Notes under the pieces: model-generated
Told to the model about the DNA's origin: nothing
Seen by the model: only the letters and a program-made list of their open reading frames with translations
The model's database searches: none
NCBI RefSeq assembly: GCF_000425845.1
Contig: NZ_AUEF01000010.1
Location: 1-64,000, forward strand
Length of the DNA stretch: 64,000 nt
Origin: Jeotgalicoccus psychrophilus DSM 19085
GTDB lineage: Bacteria; Bacillota; Bacilli; Staphylococcales; Salinicoccaceae
Reading direction: 5' to 3'
Shown: piece by piece, positions 26,150 to 35,195 of the stretch
Layout of the letters: each line of letters begins with the position of its first letter
Position numbering within the stretch: position 1 is the stretch's first letter
Program-made: the position numbers and the translations under genes

Positions 26150-26533
26150 GTGTCGAAGAGTAAATTTCTATTATTTTTATTTATTTTCTCACTCTTAATT
26201 TTTATTATTGCGGACTTTTTTCCAGGAATTGACTGGTATATCCAGATAGGTCCGATGATACTGACCGTAATAATTTTATTTCTTTTGGCTATCTTTGAGA
26301 AAAAAGAAGCTGAACCGAAGGAAGTAAAAACTGCTGATGAGAGGAAGAAACACAAAAAGTACTGGCTTGCTCTCATTGTTTTTACCTGGCTCGTAATTAT
26401 AGCGATGAATATCTTCGTTGGAGAGCCGGAAGGTAATGTATTTAATATCAGAAAGCTTGAGTTCTGGATTTTAATTATCGTCTTACCGTTGCTTTCTCAG
26501 TTTAATTATAAGAAAAGAACAGACGGAACTTAA
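26150..26533 (+). CDS. Small membrane protein, paralogue B
   Basis: The 127-residue product repeats the layout of the preceding gene, with shared motifs ADFFPGIDWY-QIGP-IL, then a charged cytoplasmic loop, then LVIIAMNIFVGEPEGNVFNI. Even the leader is duplicated: both genes have GGTGTTGTTAT just before a GTG start. It is an old tandem duplication. The function is unknown. Confidence 0.6.
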   Translation: MSKSKFLLFLFIFSLLIFIIADFFPGIDWYIQIGPMILTVIILFLLAIFEKKEAEPKEVKTADERKKHKKYWLALIVFTWLVIIAMNIFVGEPEGNVFNIRKLEFWILIIVLPLLSQFNYKKRTDGT

Positions 26534-26630
26534 TACAATCAGCATGATTTTAAGAGGACCATAGCGCTTAATGTGTTATGGTCTTTTATTATGAGGGTAT
26601 AAATGAATATATGAATAGCGAGGAAGAAAA

Positions 26631-27269
26631 ATGAAGTTAAAACCGTTGAAAATACCAGCCGGATTAGAAGTTGTTTCATATGAATCAATTGTTGATGATG
26701 AAGATCAGATATTTGATGGCATTGAAATTAACGACGCTGAGTTTCTTGATACTGACCTTAGAAGATTAATCTCATATAACTCTGTAATTAAGAACAGTAA
26801 TTTATCGAATAATGAATTTGATAATGCAGATTTAACAGACACACGATTTGTTAACTGCGACTTTTCAAATACAGTGTTTTTGGGTGCATCCGTGCATAAT
26901 GTTGAATTTGTTAACTGCAAAATGATTGGTGTCAGTTTTGATGAATCCAGAATTAAAAATGTTAAGTTTTTTGAGTCACTGTTAAATTTATCGGGAATAA
27001 GTGAATCGAAGCTCGAGAATGTGCTGTTTGAAAATACAAGAATGGTGACAGCGGATTTCTTTAATAATAAATTTAAGAATATCGGCTTCGAAAATTGTGA
27101 TCTGACGGAAGCCAGATTTGTCGATACACCGCTTAAAGGCATTGATATCAGCTCATCGCATTTTGAGTCTTTAAGCATTAAGCGTGAAGATTTGGAAGGC
27201 TGTATTGTTTCCAGTGCGCAGGCAATTCAGATGGCAGCATTGATGGGACTGGTAGTGAAGGATGATTAA
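26631..27269 (+). CDS. Pentapeptide repeat protein
   Basis: The 212-residue protein is built of five-residue repeats of the A(D/N)LXX type through most of its length (NSNLS NNEFD NADLT DTRFV NCDFS NTVFL and onward), ending in a non-repeat helix (SSAQAIQMAALMGL) as in Qnr-like and Bacillus relatives. The fold is a right-handed quadrilateral beta-helix. Some members protect gyrase, most have no known role. GAGGAAG precedes the ATG. Confidence 0.85.
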   Translation: MKLKPLKIPAGLEVVSYESIVDDEDQIFDGIEINDAEFLDTDLRRLISYNSVIKNSNLSNNEFDNADLTDTRFVNCDFSNTVFLGASVHNVEFVNCKMIGVSFDESRIKNVKFFESLLNLSGISESKLENVLFENTRMVTADFFNNKFKNIGFENCDLTEARFVDTPLKGIDISSSHFESLSIKREDLEGCIVSSAQAIQMAALMGLVVKDD

Positions 27270-27301
27270 ATAGAACTTGCAGCAGGTGCAGGGGGGAAGT
27301 T

Positions 27302-28012
27302 ATGTCTTATATATTAATGGGGATATTGACTGTAACGCTGTTAATTACGGTATCAGTATTAAAAGATAAATATGAAATCACAAAAATTATTGGTGCACTG
27401 TCCTGGATTGCATTAAGTTTGTATTTTATCGTTGAATTTTTGGTCATCAAAGCAAGTACTGCATCGTATAATTTCTTAAAACAGCCGATGAGTGATTTAG
27501 GTGTGACTATATGTGGAATAGATACATATGAGCTCGCTGCTTATGAAATTTGTTCACCAGCTCATCTGGCAATGAACTGGACGTTTACTCTAACCGGAAT
27601 AGCAGTTTTTACCGGTGCAATTTTTCTTCATAAATTTTGGCCGGATAACAAGAAAACCAAAACAGCGACTGTGCTGCTCGTTATTTTCGGACTCAGCTAC
27701 AGTATTTCAGGAATATTCCCGGCTGATATAAACTTTTTAGTACACACATTTGCTTCATTGCCGGGAATGTTTGTCCAAATACCTGCTTTAATTATTATTG
27801 GACGGGCAATTAAAAGTACCATGCCGAAATTATCAAAATGGACTTATTTCTGCCTGTCGCTTAATTTACTGAGTCTGCTGTTTATATTTTTACAGCCTGT
27901 GTTTCCCGAGCTGCCGGGGGGCTTAATTCAGAGGGCACTTTATGCTTCAATCTGGCTGTGGATGGCTGTTACAGGCGTTGTGCTGCTAAACAAATCAGTT
28001 AAGCGTAAATAG
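27302..28012 (+). CDS. DUF998 membrane protein
   Basis: The 236-residue protein has six or seven membrane segments and the DUF998 landmarks: QPMSDLGV after the second segment, SPAHLAMNWTFTLTG, GIFPADINFLVHTFASLPGM. Function is unknown. AGGGGGG precedes the ATG and the gene follows the pentapeptide gene by 32 bases, so they may be co-transcribed. Confidence 0.75.
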   Translation: MSYILMGILTVTLLITVSVLKDKYEITKIIGALSWIALSLYFIVEFLVIKASTASYNFLKQPMSDLGVTICGIDTYELAAYEICSPAHLAMNWTFTLTGIAVFTGAIFLHKFWPDNKKTKTATVLLVIFGLSYSISGIFPADINFLVHTFASLPGMFVQIPALIIIGRAIKSTMPKLSKWTYFCLSLNLLSLLFIFLQPVFPELPGGLIQRALYASIWLWMAVTGVVLLNKSVKRK

Positions 28013-28045
28013 GTTTTATGTGAGATTAAATAAGGAGGACTATTA

Positions 28046-29053
28046 ATGACTTCAATTTATTTTACTTCAGGATCTAAAATTTTCAGTGTTTCAGGGATGG
28101 AACAGGACTGGTCAACTAAAGAAATAGAGACGGGTTATGATGATGTGCGTGCAGTGGCAGCTGATGAACTGTCAGAAACAATTTACGTCGGTACTTTTGA
28201 TGACGGGCTGTTCATAAGCCGTGATAATGGTGAGAGTTTTGAAGCGGTTGGCGCAGATGTGTTGCCGAAAAGAATCATGTCGCTTCACATCAGTCCTGTG
28301 TCTAAACGTTTATATGTTGGAACAGAACCGAGTGAACTCCATTATTCAGATGATGAAGGTGAAACGTGGACAGAAATGACTGCGCTGCAGGATTTGCCGT
28401 CGAAATCAGAGTGGAGTTTCCCGCCGCGTCCTGATACACATCATGTTAAAGATATAGCGAGCGGCACTCAGGATGAATCATTTGTCCTTGCGGGTATTGA
28501 GCTCGGCGGTATTATGCGTTCCATTGATAATGGTGAATCATTTGAGGATCGTAAAGACGGCTCCCAGTTTGATGTTCATAATGTGATTGTTCACCCTGAC
28601 GATGATAATCTGCTTTATGAAGCAGGCGGGGGTGGCTATGCATGGAGTGATGACAAAGGTGAGTCGTGGCAGATTGATAACGAAGGTCTTGGCGACTTTA
28701 CGTATTTAGTTCATGTCGCAGTGGATCCGGGTGATAAAGACACAGTCCTTGTTTCCGGGGCACGGGGGCCGGCATCAGCGTATATGCCTGAAAGAGAGAA
28801 GACAGAAATGAAAGTATTCCGCAAACAGGGTGATGAGCCGTGGCAGGAAGTCACAGAAGGACTGCCTGACGGCAAAGGTACGATTGTGACTCATCTGCTA
28901 ACATCATCAGATGAACCGAGTGTATTTTACGGTGTGAACAACAAAGGTGTCTATCATTCAGTCGACCGCGGTAAAAGCTGGATGAAAGTACCTGTCGATT
29001 TCCCGGAAGAAGTGACGAAAAATAAAATTAACTCAGCCTGCCTCACTAATTAA
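28046..29053 (+). CDS. Beta-propeller protein with BNR/VPS10-like repeats
   Basis: The 335-residue protein consists of repeated sialidase-like Asp-box strands: LFISRDNGESFEAV, LHYSDDEGETWTEM, IMRSIDNGESFEDR, YAWSDDKGESWQID, VYHSVDRGKSWMKV. No signal peptide is present, so it is cytosolic. Similar proteins are annotated as WD40/YVTN/BNR-like and have no settled activity. AAGGAGG precedes the ATG. Confidence 0.8.
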   Translation: MTSIYFTSGSKIFSVSGMEQDWSTKEIETGYDDVRAVAADELSETIYVGTFDDGLFISRDNGESFEAVGADVLPKRIMSLHISPVSKRLYVGTEPSELHYSDDEGETWTEMTALQDLPSKSEWSFPPRPDTHHVKDIASGTQDESFVLAGIELGGIMRSIDNGESFEDRKDGSQFDVHNVIVHPDDDNLLYEAGGGGYAWSDDKGESWQIDNEGLGDFTYLVHVAVDPGDKDTVLVSGARGPASAYMPEREKTEMKVFRKQGDEPWQEVTEGLPDGKGTIVTHLLTSSDEPSVFYGVNNKGVYHSVDRGKSWMKVPVDFPEEVTKNKINSACLTN

Positions 29054-29062
29054 ATTGAACAG

Positions 29063-29099
29063 AAAAATCCGTCTCATAATTATATGAGTCGGATTTTTT
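29063..29099 (+). terminator. Terminator
   Basis: AAAATCCG and CGGATTTT with an inner CTCATA/TATGAG stem form a strong hairpin with a T-run. It lies between the propeller gene and the convergent tRNA gene. Confidence 0.85.
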
Positions 29100-29106
29100 A
29101 ATTGAA

Positions 29107-29179
29107 TGGAGCCAAGGGGGCTCGAACCCCTGACCTTTGCACTGCCAGCGCAACGCTCTCCCAGCTGAGCTATGGCCCC
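29107..29179 (-). tRNA. tRNA-Ala (GGC)
   Basis: The minus strand folds as a tRNA of 73 bases: acceptor GGGGCCA/TGGCTCC, D-stem GCTC/GAGC, anticodon stem TTGCG/TGCAA with loop CTGGCAG (anticodon GGC), T-stem AGGGG with TTCGAGC loop and CCCCT. The CCA end is not encoded. Confidence 0.95.
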
Positions 29180-29291
29180 GTATGAATTATTCTCATTGTA
29201 GAACATTCCCAGTCTTTACTCAATAGCGGTAAGATTTTAAATACTGTATTCTTAATATAAGAGTAGTTATTCAAGTTAAGGAGGTGCATCG

Positions 29292-31259
29292 ATGATTACA
29301 GGGGAACGTACGACGATTGGAATTTTAGCCCACGTAGATGCAGGGAAAACAACATTGACCGAAGCACTGCTTTATCATGCAGGAGCGATTTCAAAACGGG
29401 GCCGGGTTGATCACGGCGATACATATTTTGATTTTGAGTCTATTGAAAGAACTCGTGGAATTACAGTGTCTTCGAAACAGGCAGACTTTGAAATCGGCGA
29501 CCGTAAATTTACTTTAATCGATACACCGGGACATGCTGATTTGTCTGCAGAAATGGAACGGTCACTGCAGATCTTGGATCTGGCAATTATAGTGGTCAGT
29601 GCGGTCGACGGGGTGCAGTCGCACACGGCAACCATATTTCAGCTGCTGGAAAAATACGGTGTGCCGGCGATTATTTACATTAATAAAAATGATCGGGCCA
29701 ATGTCGATAAAGATAAAACTATGGATAGCCTGCAGGAGCTGGATGAACGCTGTGCATTATTTTCAGCTGCGGATTCAGAGTTAAGCGAATCATTTATCGA
29801 ACAGCTGGCAATGCTGGACGAAGAGCTGCTGAATACGTTTATGGAAGGTAAAGAAGATCAGCCATTCTGGTTAAATACTGCAAAAAAAGCAGTGATGAAC
29901 AGATCTGTATTTCCATGTGTCTGGGGTTCAGCACTAAACGGTGATGGTATCGGTGAAGTCATCAATATAATGGAAAATTTAACAGAACCAAAAGTATATA
30001 TAGAAGCTGCCGGTGCACGGGTATATAAAATTATGCACGACAGCAAAGGACAGAGACTGACATTATTTAAAGTATTAGGCGGCACTTTGAAGGTTAAAGA
30101 CATGGTCTATTACAACGGTTCAGATGGAGAAAAAATCAATCAGCTAATGCGGCTGAACGGCGGGAAATTTGAAGCAGTCAGTGAAGCCTGGGCGGGTGAT
30201 GTCTGCACGGCAATCGGCATTCATAAGGCAGAAATCGGCGATATTATTACGGCTGACTCTGAAAATATTGAACTGTTTCCTGTCTCAAAGATGCCCGAAC
30301 TGCAGCCGGTAATGGAAGCATCACTCGTGCTCCCACAAGATATTGATGTATTTACAGCGATGAAGACACTCAGACAGCTTGAAGCGGAAGAGCCGGAAAT
30401 TGGTCTCAGAACTTCTGAAACGACAGGCGATATCCATATGCGTGTGATGGGGACCATTCATATCGAAGTGCTGACAGAATCTATCCGTGACAAATACGGA
30501 ATGGATATTGCATTCGGTCCGCCGGTAATTTTATACAGGGAAACGATTGAAGAAAGTATCGTTGGATACGGTCACTTTGAACCGCTTGGCCATTACGCTG
30601 AAGTACAGCTGCGTCTTGAACCAGGACCATCGGGACAAGGTATTCTCTCAAAAAACGAAGCGAATACTGATGATTTAAAAATACAATTTCAAAAATTGAT
30701 TACGGGTCATATTAAAGAAAAAGAACACTTGGGCGTACTTACCGGCGCACCGCTGACTGATGTCACGATTACTTTAATGGCGGCGAGAACAGCGTTAAGA
30801 GAAACTCAGGGCGGCGATTTGCGACAGGCAACGTACCGCGCGGTCAGGCAGGGATTAATGAAAGCCACATCAGTACTTTTGGAACCCTGGTATTCATTTG
30901 AAATTACGCTGCCTGCAGATTTGGCAGGACGTGCAATGGCAGATGTTCAGAGACTTCACGGTGTATCAGGTGATATGGAGCAACTCGGGGATAATAAAGT
31001 ATCATTAAAAGGCGAAGTGCCGGTTGCGACATTTGTAGATTATCCGATTGAACTCGCATCCTATACTAAAGGTGAAGGAACTGTCTCGCTGCAGTCGGCA
31101 GGTTATCGTCCGTGTCATAATCCAAAAGAAGTGATTGAACAGGCGGATTATAATCCGGAGAGAGACCTCGACAACACACCAAACTCCATTTACTTTAAAA
31201 AAGGTGCAGGCTATGAAGTGAAGTGGTACGACATCGATGAAGTCCGTCATATTAAATGA
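29292..31259 (+). CDS. EF-G-like GTPase of the TetM/OtrA ribosomal protection family
   Basis: The 655-residue GTPase has G1 GILAHVDAGKTT, switch region RTRGITVSS, G3 DTPGHADL and G4 INKND, followed by the EF-G-type domains II-V. It aligns over its full length with tetracycline ribosomal protection proteins, but also with chromosomal relatives of unknown function that are common in Firmicutes. There is no leader peptide of the tetM attenuation type and no mobile element nearby. I therefore call it a translation-factor GTPase and leave resistance open. AAGGAGGTG precedes the ATG. Confidence 0.75.
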   Translation: MITGERTTIGILAHVDAGKTTLTEALLYHAGAISKRGRVDHGDTYFDFESIERTRGITVSSKQADFEIGDRKFTLIDTPGHADLSAEMERSLQILDLAIIVVSAVDGVQSHTATIFQLLEKYGVPAIIYINKNDRANVDKDKTMDSLQELDERCALFSAADSELSESFIEQLAMLDEELLNTFMEGKEDQPFWLNTAKKAVMNRSVFPCVWGSALNGDGIGEVINIMENLTEPKVYIEAAGARVYKIMHDSKGQRLTLFKVLGGTLKVKDMVYYNGSDGEKINQLMRLNGGKFEAVSEAWAGDVCTAIGIHKAEIGDIITADSENIELFPVSKMPELQPVMEASLVLPQDIDVFTAMKTLRQLEAEEPEIGLRTSETTGDIHMRVMGTIHIEVLTESIRDKYGMDIAFGPPVILYRETIEESIVGYGHFEPLGHYAEVQLRLEPGPSGQGILSKNEANTDDLKIQFQKLITGHIKEKEHLGVLTGAPLTDVTITLMAARTALRETQGGDLRQATYRAVRQGLMKATSVLLEPWYSFEITLPADLAGRAMADVQRLHGVSGDMEQLGDNKVSLKGEVPVATFVDYPIELASYTKGEGTVSLQSAGYRPCHNPKEVIEQADYNPERDLDNTPNSIYFKKGAGYEVKWYDIDEVRHIK

Positions 31260-31271
31260 ACTTTAAATAAT

Positions 31272-31316
31272 AAAAGCAGGAACAGAATCTTAATTTGATT
31301 CTGTTCCTGCTTTTTT
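31272..31316. terminator. Bidirectional terminator
   Basis: AAAAGCAGGAACAGAATC and GATTCTGTTCCTGCTTTT form a perfect 18-bp stem with a 7-base loop and T-runs. The end of the convergent acetyltransferase gene is encoded within the right arm. Confidence 0.92.
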
Positions 31317-31844
31317 AGTTTCCCATTCTTCTTTTAAAATACCCATACGAATTGAGTCGTAATATTCGCCTTCGTAATAACGGACTTTTCGTATTCTGCC
31401 TTCAAGTTGCATGCCGAGTTTTTCTCCGACACATAACATCCGTTTATTGCCGGACCATGTTGTGAGCCCGACTCTTACTGTCGGTACTGTATTGAAGACA
31501 TGACTAATCCATAGTTTTAAAGCCCGTGTACCAAGGCCTTTGCCCCAGTTCTGACATTCATGAATAACAATGCCGATTTCCAGCCATTTCTTCATGTCAT
31601 CTTCAAAATAAAATGTTACAACGCCGCATATCTCATTATTTACAGTGATTACCCACAGGCTCTCGGAGTTAATGAATAAATCGCCTTTCTCCAAAAACTT
31701 TTCATAAGGAACTGTATGGTGTCGGAAGTAAGGTGCATCCCACTGTTTCCATTCCGGATTTTCATCTTTATATATTAATTCCCACAACTTGAATAAATCT
31801 TCATCTTTAATCGGACGAATGCCGAGATCTTTATCAGTGTACAT
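31290..31844 (-). CDS. GNAT family N-acetyltransferase (RimJ/RimL type)
   Basis: The 184-residue protein has the GNAT core: IRPIKDEDLFKLWELIY at the N-terminus, IGIVIHECQNWGKGLGTRALKLWISHVF with the acetyl-CoA loop (Q-x-x-GKGLG), and VGLTTWSGNKRMLCVGEKLGMQLEGRIRKVRYYEGEYYDSIRMGIL. This fits the RimJ/RimL branch that acetylates protein N-termini, spermidine or small molecules; the substrate is unknown. GGAGG precedes the ATG. The last five codons and the stop lie inside the terminator stem. Confidence 0.85.
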   Translation of the reverse strand: MYTDKDLGIRPIKDEDLFKLWELIYKDENPEWKQWDAPYFRHHTVPYEKFLEKGDLFINSESLWVITVNNEICGVVTFYFEDDMKKWLEIGIVIHECQNWGKGLGTRALKLWISHVFNTVPTVRVGLTTWSGNKRMLCVGEKLGMQLEGRIRKVRYYEGEYYDSIRMGILKEEWETKKAGTESN

Positions 31845-31999
31845 AAATGCCTCCTTGTTTGTTTCTATAGTATCATTATAAATACTAATATATTTTTAAT
31901 ATTAAGACTTTTAATATAAAGTATAATTAAAGAACAATGTTTCCCGGGAAATAACGCAGATAATTTAATATTTTAATGTAAATAAGGGGAGTTTTGCAG

Positions 32000-33607
32000 A
32001 TGGAACAACAGGGGTATTTATGGGAATCGTCAAAACAGCTGGAAGATTTACTTGCAGAATTAGTCGGCTGGAATAGTTTATCGGGAACACAGGGGGAAAT
32101 TGATTTCCCGCATAAACTGATAGTGAAATTTAAAGAGCTGGATTACTTTAAATCTAATCCGGATAGAATTAAATTATTTGACGCAGGAAAAAACAGGAAT
32201 GCATTTACAGCATTATATAAAACTGATAAAAGCTCGGACACAGTCGTATTGATTAGTCATTTTGATACGGTTGGGACAGAGGAATACGGCCAGCTGCAGG
32301 ACTTAGCCTTTAATCCGGAAAAGCTGACACAGGCATTTCGGGACAACCCGGATTTCTTAACGCCGGCTGCAAAAGCAGATTTATATACAGATCAGTATAT
32401 ATTTGGGCGGGGCACGATGGATATGAAAATGGGGGTCGCACTGCATATGCATTTAATTGAACAGGCAGTGCGTGAAGAATGGCCGGTAAATTTACTGCTG
32501 GTGACAGTGCCTGACGAAGAAGTCAGTTCTCGGGGCATGCTTGCTGCAGTACCGGGAATTCTCGAAATTTCTAAAACAAATAACTTAAATATAAAACTGT
32601 TCTTAAATGGGGAACCGTCATTTACACAGCAGCCGCTGGACGAGAATCACTACATATATTCAGGCTCAATCGGTAAAATACTGCCGGCGGCATTGTTTTA
32701 CGGTGTGCCGACTCATGCAGGAGAACCGCTGAGCGGGATTACATCTCATTTTATCGGCTCGTATTTAACTAAAAAAATGGAATACACAGACCGCTTTTTA
32801 GAAACTTACGATGGGGAAACGACACCGCTACCCGTTTGCCTGCAGGCGAACGACTTAAAAGACAATTATGACGTGCAGACTTCACATCACAGCTATGCAT
32901 TGTACAATGTGTTCACTTTGTCGCAGACAGCAAAAGACGTCATGATAACATTTAAGGAAATTGCCGAAGACGCAATGCACGAATGCCGGACGGATTATGA
33001 AGAAATTTGTAAAGCCCATCAAATACCAGCACTGAACTGCATCAGGGTGATGGAGTACCACGAGGTGCTTGAGTACTTTATCGATAAATACAGTAAAGAA
33101 GAAGCAGATGAATTAATCAGGGCAGTTATTGAACAAAATGGGACAGACGAGCGGAAGATGACGTTGCTGATTGCCGACAAGTTGATGGAATACTGTCAGG
33201 AATTGGCGCCGGCGACAGTGCTGATGTTTGCACCGCCGTATATGCCGGCCGTGAATTCGTCTGATGATGAACTGGTGAGAAAGCTGATTGAAGCGACTAA
33301 AAGTGAGATGCATAAAAAATATAATTACGACGTGACAAATAAGCATTATTTCAACGGTATATCGGATTTAAGTTATGTGAACTATAACCCGACAGATGAC
33401 GGCTGGCAGTCGTTTAAAAACAATGCGCCGTTATGGGGAGAAACATATACAATACCCTTTGAAGAAATGCAGCAGTTGAGTGCGCCGGTGATAAACATTG
33501 GACCGTACGGCAAAGATGCACATAAAATGACCGAACGGCTGCATAAGAAAAATGCATTTGAAATGATGCCGGCAGTGCTACGAAAATTGATAGCTGAATT
33601 CTTTTAA
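32000..33607 (+). CDS. M20 family peptidase, RocB-like
   Basis: The 535-residue protein resembles Bacillus RocB of the arginine/ornithine utilisation group: ISHFDTVGTEEYG with the first metal His, FGRGTMDMKMGVALHMHLIE with the bridging Asp, PDEEVSSRGML with the catalytic Glu pair, and LNGEPSF. It is longer than ordinary M20 peptidases (350-450 residues), as RocB is. The exact reaction of RocB is not established. The ATG at 32000 follows AGGGGAG; two codons upstream a TTG is in frame. It is a single gene. Confidence 0.8.
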   Translation: MEQQGYLWESSKQLEDLLAELVGWNSLSGTQGEIDFPHKLIVKFKELDYFKSNPDRIKLFDAGKNRNAFTALYKTDKSSDTVVLISHFDTVGTEEYGQLQDLAFNPEKLTQAFRDNPDFLTPAAKADLYTDQYIFGRGTMDMKMGVALHMHLIEQAVREEWPVNLLLVTVPDEEVSSRGMLAAVPGILEISKTNNLNIKLFLNGEPSFTQQPLDENHYIYSGSIGKILPAALFYGVPTHAGEPLSGITSHFIGSYLTKKMEYTDRFLETYDGETTPLPVCLQANDLKDNYDVQTSHHSYALYNVFTLSQTAKDVMITFKEIAEDAMHECRTDYEEICKAHQIPALNCIRVMEYHEVLEYFIDKYSKEEADELIRAVIEQNGTDERKMTLLIADKLMEYCQELAPATVLMFAPPYMPAVNSSDDELVRKLIEATKSEMHKKYNYDVTNKHYFNGISDLSYVNYNPTDDGWQSFKNNAPLWGETYTIPFEEMQQLSAPVINIGPYGKDAHKMTERLHKKNAFEMMPAVLRKLIAEFF

Positions 33608-33608
33608 T

Positions 33609-33624
33609 ATACCTGGCAGGGTAT
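33609..33624. promoter_or_regulatory. CstR operator 1
   Basis: ATACC-TGGCAG-GGTAT is a palindrome ending at the -35 of the cstR promoter. It shares its arms with the two sites before cstA, so cstR is probably autoregulated. Confidence 0.75.
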
Positions 33625-33653
33625 TTGACTAATGACATATTTTACACTATAAT
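33625..33653 (+). promoter_or_regulatory. Sigma-A promoter of cstR
   Basis: TTGACT (33625-33630), 17 bases and TATAAT (33648-33653) precede cstR. The operator palindrome ends at the base before the -35. Confidence 0.8.
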
Positions 33654-33688
33654 ATACGTACTTAAGAACAGTGGAAAGAGGAATGTAT

Positions 33689-33973
33689 ATGACTGTTGAA
33701 GATCAAACGTATGTATACGACAAAGCAATTATCAACCGTATAAACAGACTGCAGGGACAGATTAACGGTGCTAAAAAGATGATTGAAGAAGGAGAAAACT
33801 GCCGTGATGTAGTCACACAGCTGAGTGCCGCGAAGAGCGCACTTAACCGTACAATGAACGTAATTATTAGTGAAAACCTGGTCGAATGTGTTAAGGAAGC
33901 AATGATTCATCCAGAGCAGAATGCAGATGATTTAATTAAAGAAGCCGTGGAATTATTAAACAAGAGCAGATAA
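33689..33973 (+). CDS. cstR: Persulfide-sensing repressor CstR
   Basis: The 94-residue protein is a CsoR-family (DUF156) four-helix repressor. It has the two cysteines of CstR (GENCRDV and ENLVECV) and, like CstR of S. aureus, has IISEN where the copper sensor CsoR has a metal-binding His. INRLQGQINGAKKMIEEGENC and IISENLVECVKEA are almost the S. aureus sequence. Persulfides cross-link the cysteines and release the protein from its operators. The ATG at 33689 follows AAAGAGGA; the longer GTG reading includes that site. It is transcribed from its own promoter ahead of cstA. Confidence 0.93.
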   Translation: MTVEDQTYVYDKAIINRINRLQGQINGAKKMIEEGENCRDVVTQLSAAKSALNRTMNVIISENLVECVKEAMIHPEQNADDLIKEAVELLNKSR

Positions 33974-33991
33974 GTTATCTGTTCTTTTTTT
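33962..33991 (+). terminator. Terminator after cstR
   Basis: AAGAGCAGATAA and TTATCTGTTCTT pair across the cstR stop codon and are followed by seven T. It separates cstR from the cstA promoter. Confidence 0.8.
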
Positions 33992-34001
33992 ATTTTAAAT
34001 T

Positions 34002-34060
34002 ATACCCCCATAGGTATTTGACAGATAGAATTATACTTGTTAATATACCCCTACAGGTAT
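34002..34060 (+). promoter_or_regulatory. cstA promoter flanked by two CstR operators
   Basis: Two palindromes, ATACC-CCCATA-GGTAT (34002-34017) and ATACC-CCTACA-GGTAT (34045-34060), bracket a promoter TTGACA (34018-34023), 17 bases, TAATAT (34041-34046). The first abuts the -35 and the second overlaps the -10. This is strong evidence for repression of the downstream operon by CstR. Confidence 0.9.
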
Positions 34061-34083
34061 TAAAAAGAAAAGGAGTTTTTAAA

Positions 34084-35163
34084 ATGAATAGAAATAATTA
34101 TCACATGAATGATGCAGATGAGTTGCTTAACAGAGGAGAGTATCTGCTTGACGTCAGAGAAACATTTGAATATGAACTTGGCCACGTTAAAACAGCGAAA
34201 CACATTTCTTTAACAGAACTGGAGCAGCGTGCGACTGAACTGCCGAAAGATAAAAAAATATACACATACTGCAAGAGTGGCAGGCGCAGTCAAACAGCCG
34301 CAGATTTATTGAGTGCCAAAGGTTTTGATGCAATCAGCCTGGAAGGCGGGTTTTCATCTTATACAGGAAAGTTCAGCAGTACTGATACTGAAGAAGTTAT
34401 TGCTCCGGTGGAGACGCATTCAAATATTGCCGAAGATCGTATTAAAATCGCAGCACACGGTCTGCAGTGTCCGGGACCTCTGTTAAAAGTAAATGAAGTG
34501 ATGAGCGGTCTCGACACAGGCAAACAGATGGAAATCACTGTAACGGATCACGGCTTTTGTACAGATGTTGAAGCATGGGCTAAAAAGCATGGACATGTCG
34601 TACTTAAAAATGAAGTATCCGGTGAAAATGTGACTGTTGTGCTTGAAAAGAAAGCACCGGCAGCAGCTGAAGGACACAAGATGGTTGAAACGAAAGACGG
34701 CGCGACGATTGTTGTCTTCAGCGGTGATATGGACAAGGCGCTTGCTTCATTCATTATTGCATCCGGTGCAAAGAGTATGGGCAAAGAAGTAACGATGTTC
34801 TTTACTTTCTGGGGCCTGAATATTATTAAAGACCCGAATGCACCGAAAAAAAATAAAAAAGGTCTCGATAAAATGTTCAGCATGATGATGCCGAAGTCAG
34901 CTTCAAAACTGCCGATTTCAAAAATGAATATGCTCGGCATGGGTTCTAAAATGATTCAGCATGTGATGAAGAAAAAGAAAGTGGATGCATTATCGGAAAT
35001 GATTGAAAAAGCCGACAAACTCGGCGTTAAAATGATTGCCTGTACGATGAGTATGGATATTATGGCAGTCGATAAAGAGGAACTTCTATCGAATGTTCAG
35101 TTCGGTGGGGTCGGCACATATCTCGGAGATGCAGAAAACGGGAATCTTAACTTATTTATATAG
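34084..35163 (+). CDS. cstA: Multidomain sulfurtransferase CstA (rhodanese-TusA-DsrE)
   Basis: The 359-residue protein has three sulfur-carrying domains in order: rhodanese with Cys63 (TYCKSGRRS), TusA with Cys129 (LQCPGPLLK) and a DsrE-like domain with Cys320 (MIACTMSMDIM). This is the architecture of S. aureus CstA, which moves persulfide sulfur between cysteines during hydrogen sulfide stress. The ATG at 34084 follows AAAGGAG; the longer reading runs back through the promoter and operators. It is the first gene of the operator-controlled operon. Confidence 0.95.
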   Translation: MNRNNYHMNDADELLNRGEYLLDVRETFEYELGHVKTAKHISLTELEQRATELPKDKKIYTYCKSGRRSQTAADLLSAKGFDAISLEGGFSSYTGKFSSTDTEEVIAPVETHSNIAEDRIKIAAHGLQCPGPLLKVNEVMSGLDTGKQMEITVTDHGFCTDVEAWAKKHGHVVLKNEVSGENVTVVLEKKAPAAAEGHKMVETKDGATIVVFSGDMDKALASFIIASGAKSMGKEVTMFFTFWGLNIIKDPNAPKKNKKGLDKMFSMMMPKSASKLPISKMNMLGMGSKMIQHVMKKKKVDALSEMIEKADKLGVKMIACTMSMDIMAVDKEELLSNVQFGGVGTYLGDAENGNLNLFI

Positions 35164-35195
35164 ACTAAATTATAAAAAACTGGAGAGTGTATTAA

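Noticed and set aside
29292-31259. Calling the GTPase a tetracycline resistance gene
   Set aside because: Family resemblance alone does not separate it from chromosomal relatives; there is no leader attenuator or mobile context.
34018-34083. An N-terminal extension of cstA
   Set aside because: It would translate the promoter and a CstR operator, has no ribosome site, and S. aureus CstA begins at the position of the ATG at 34084.
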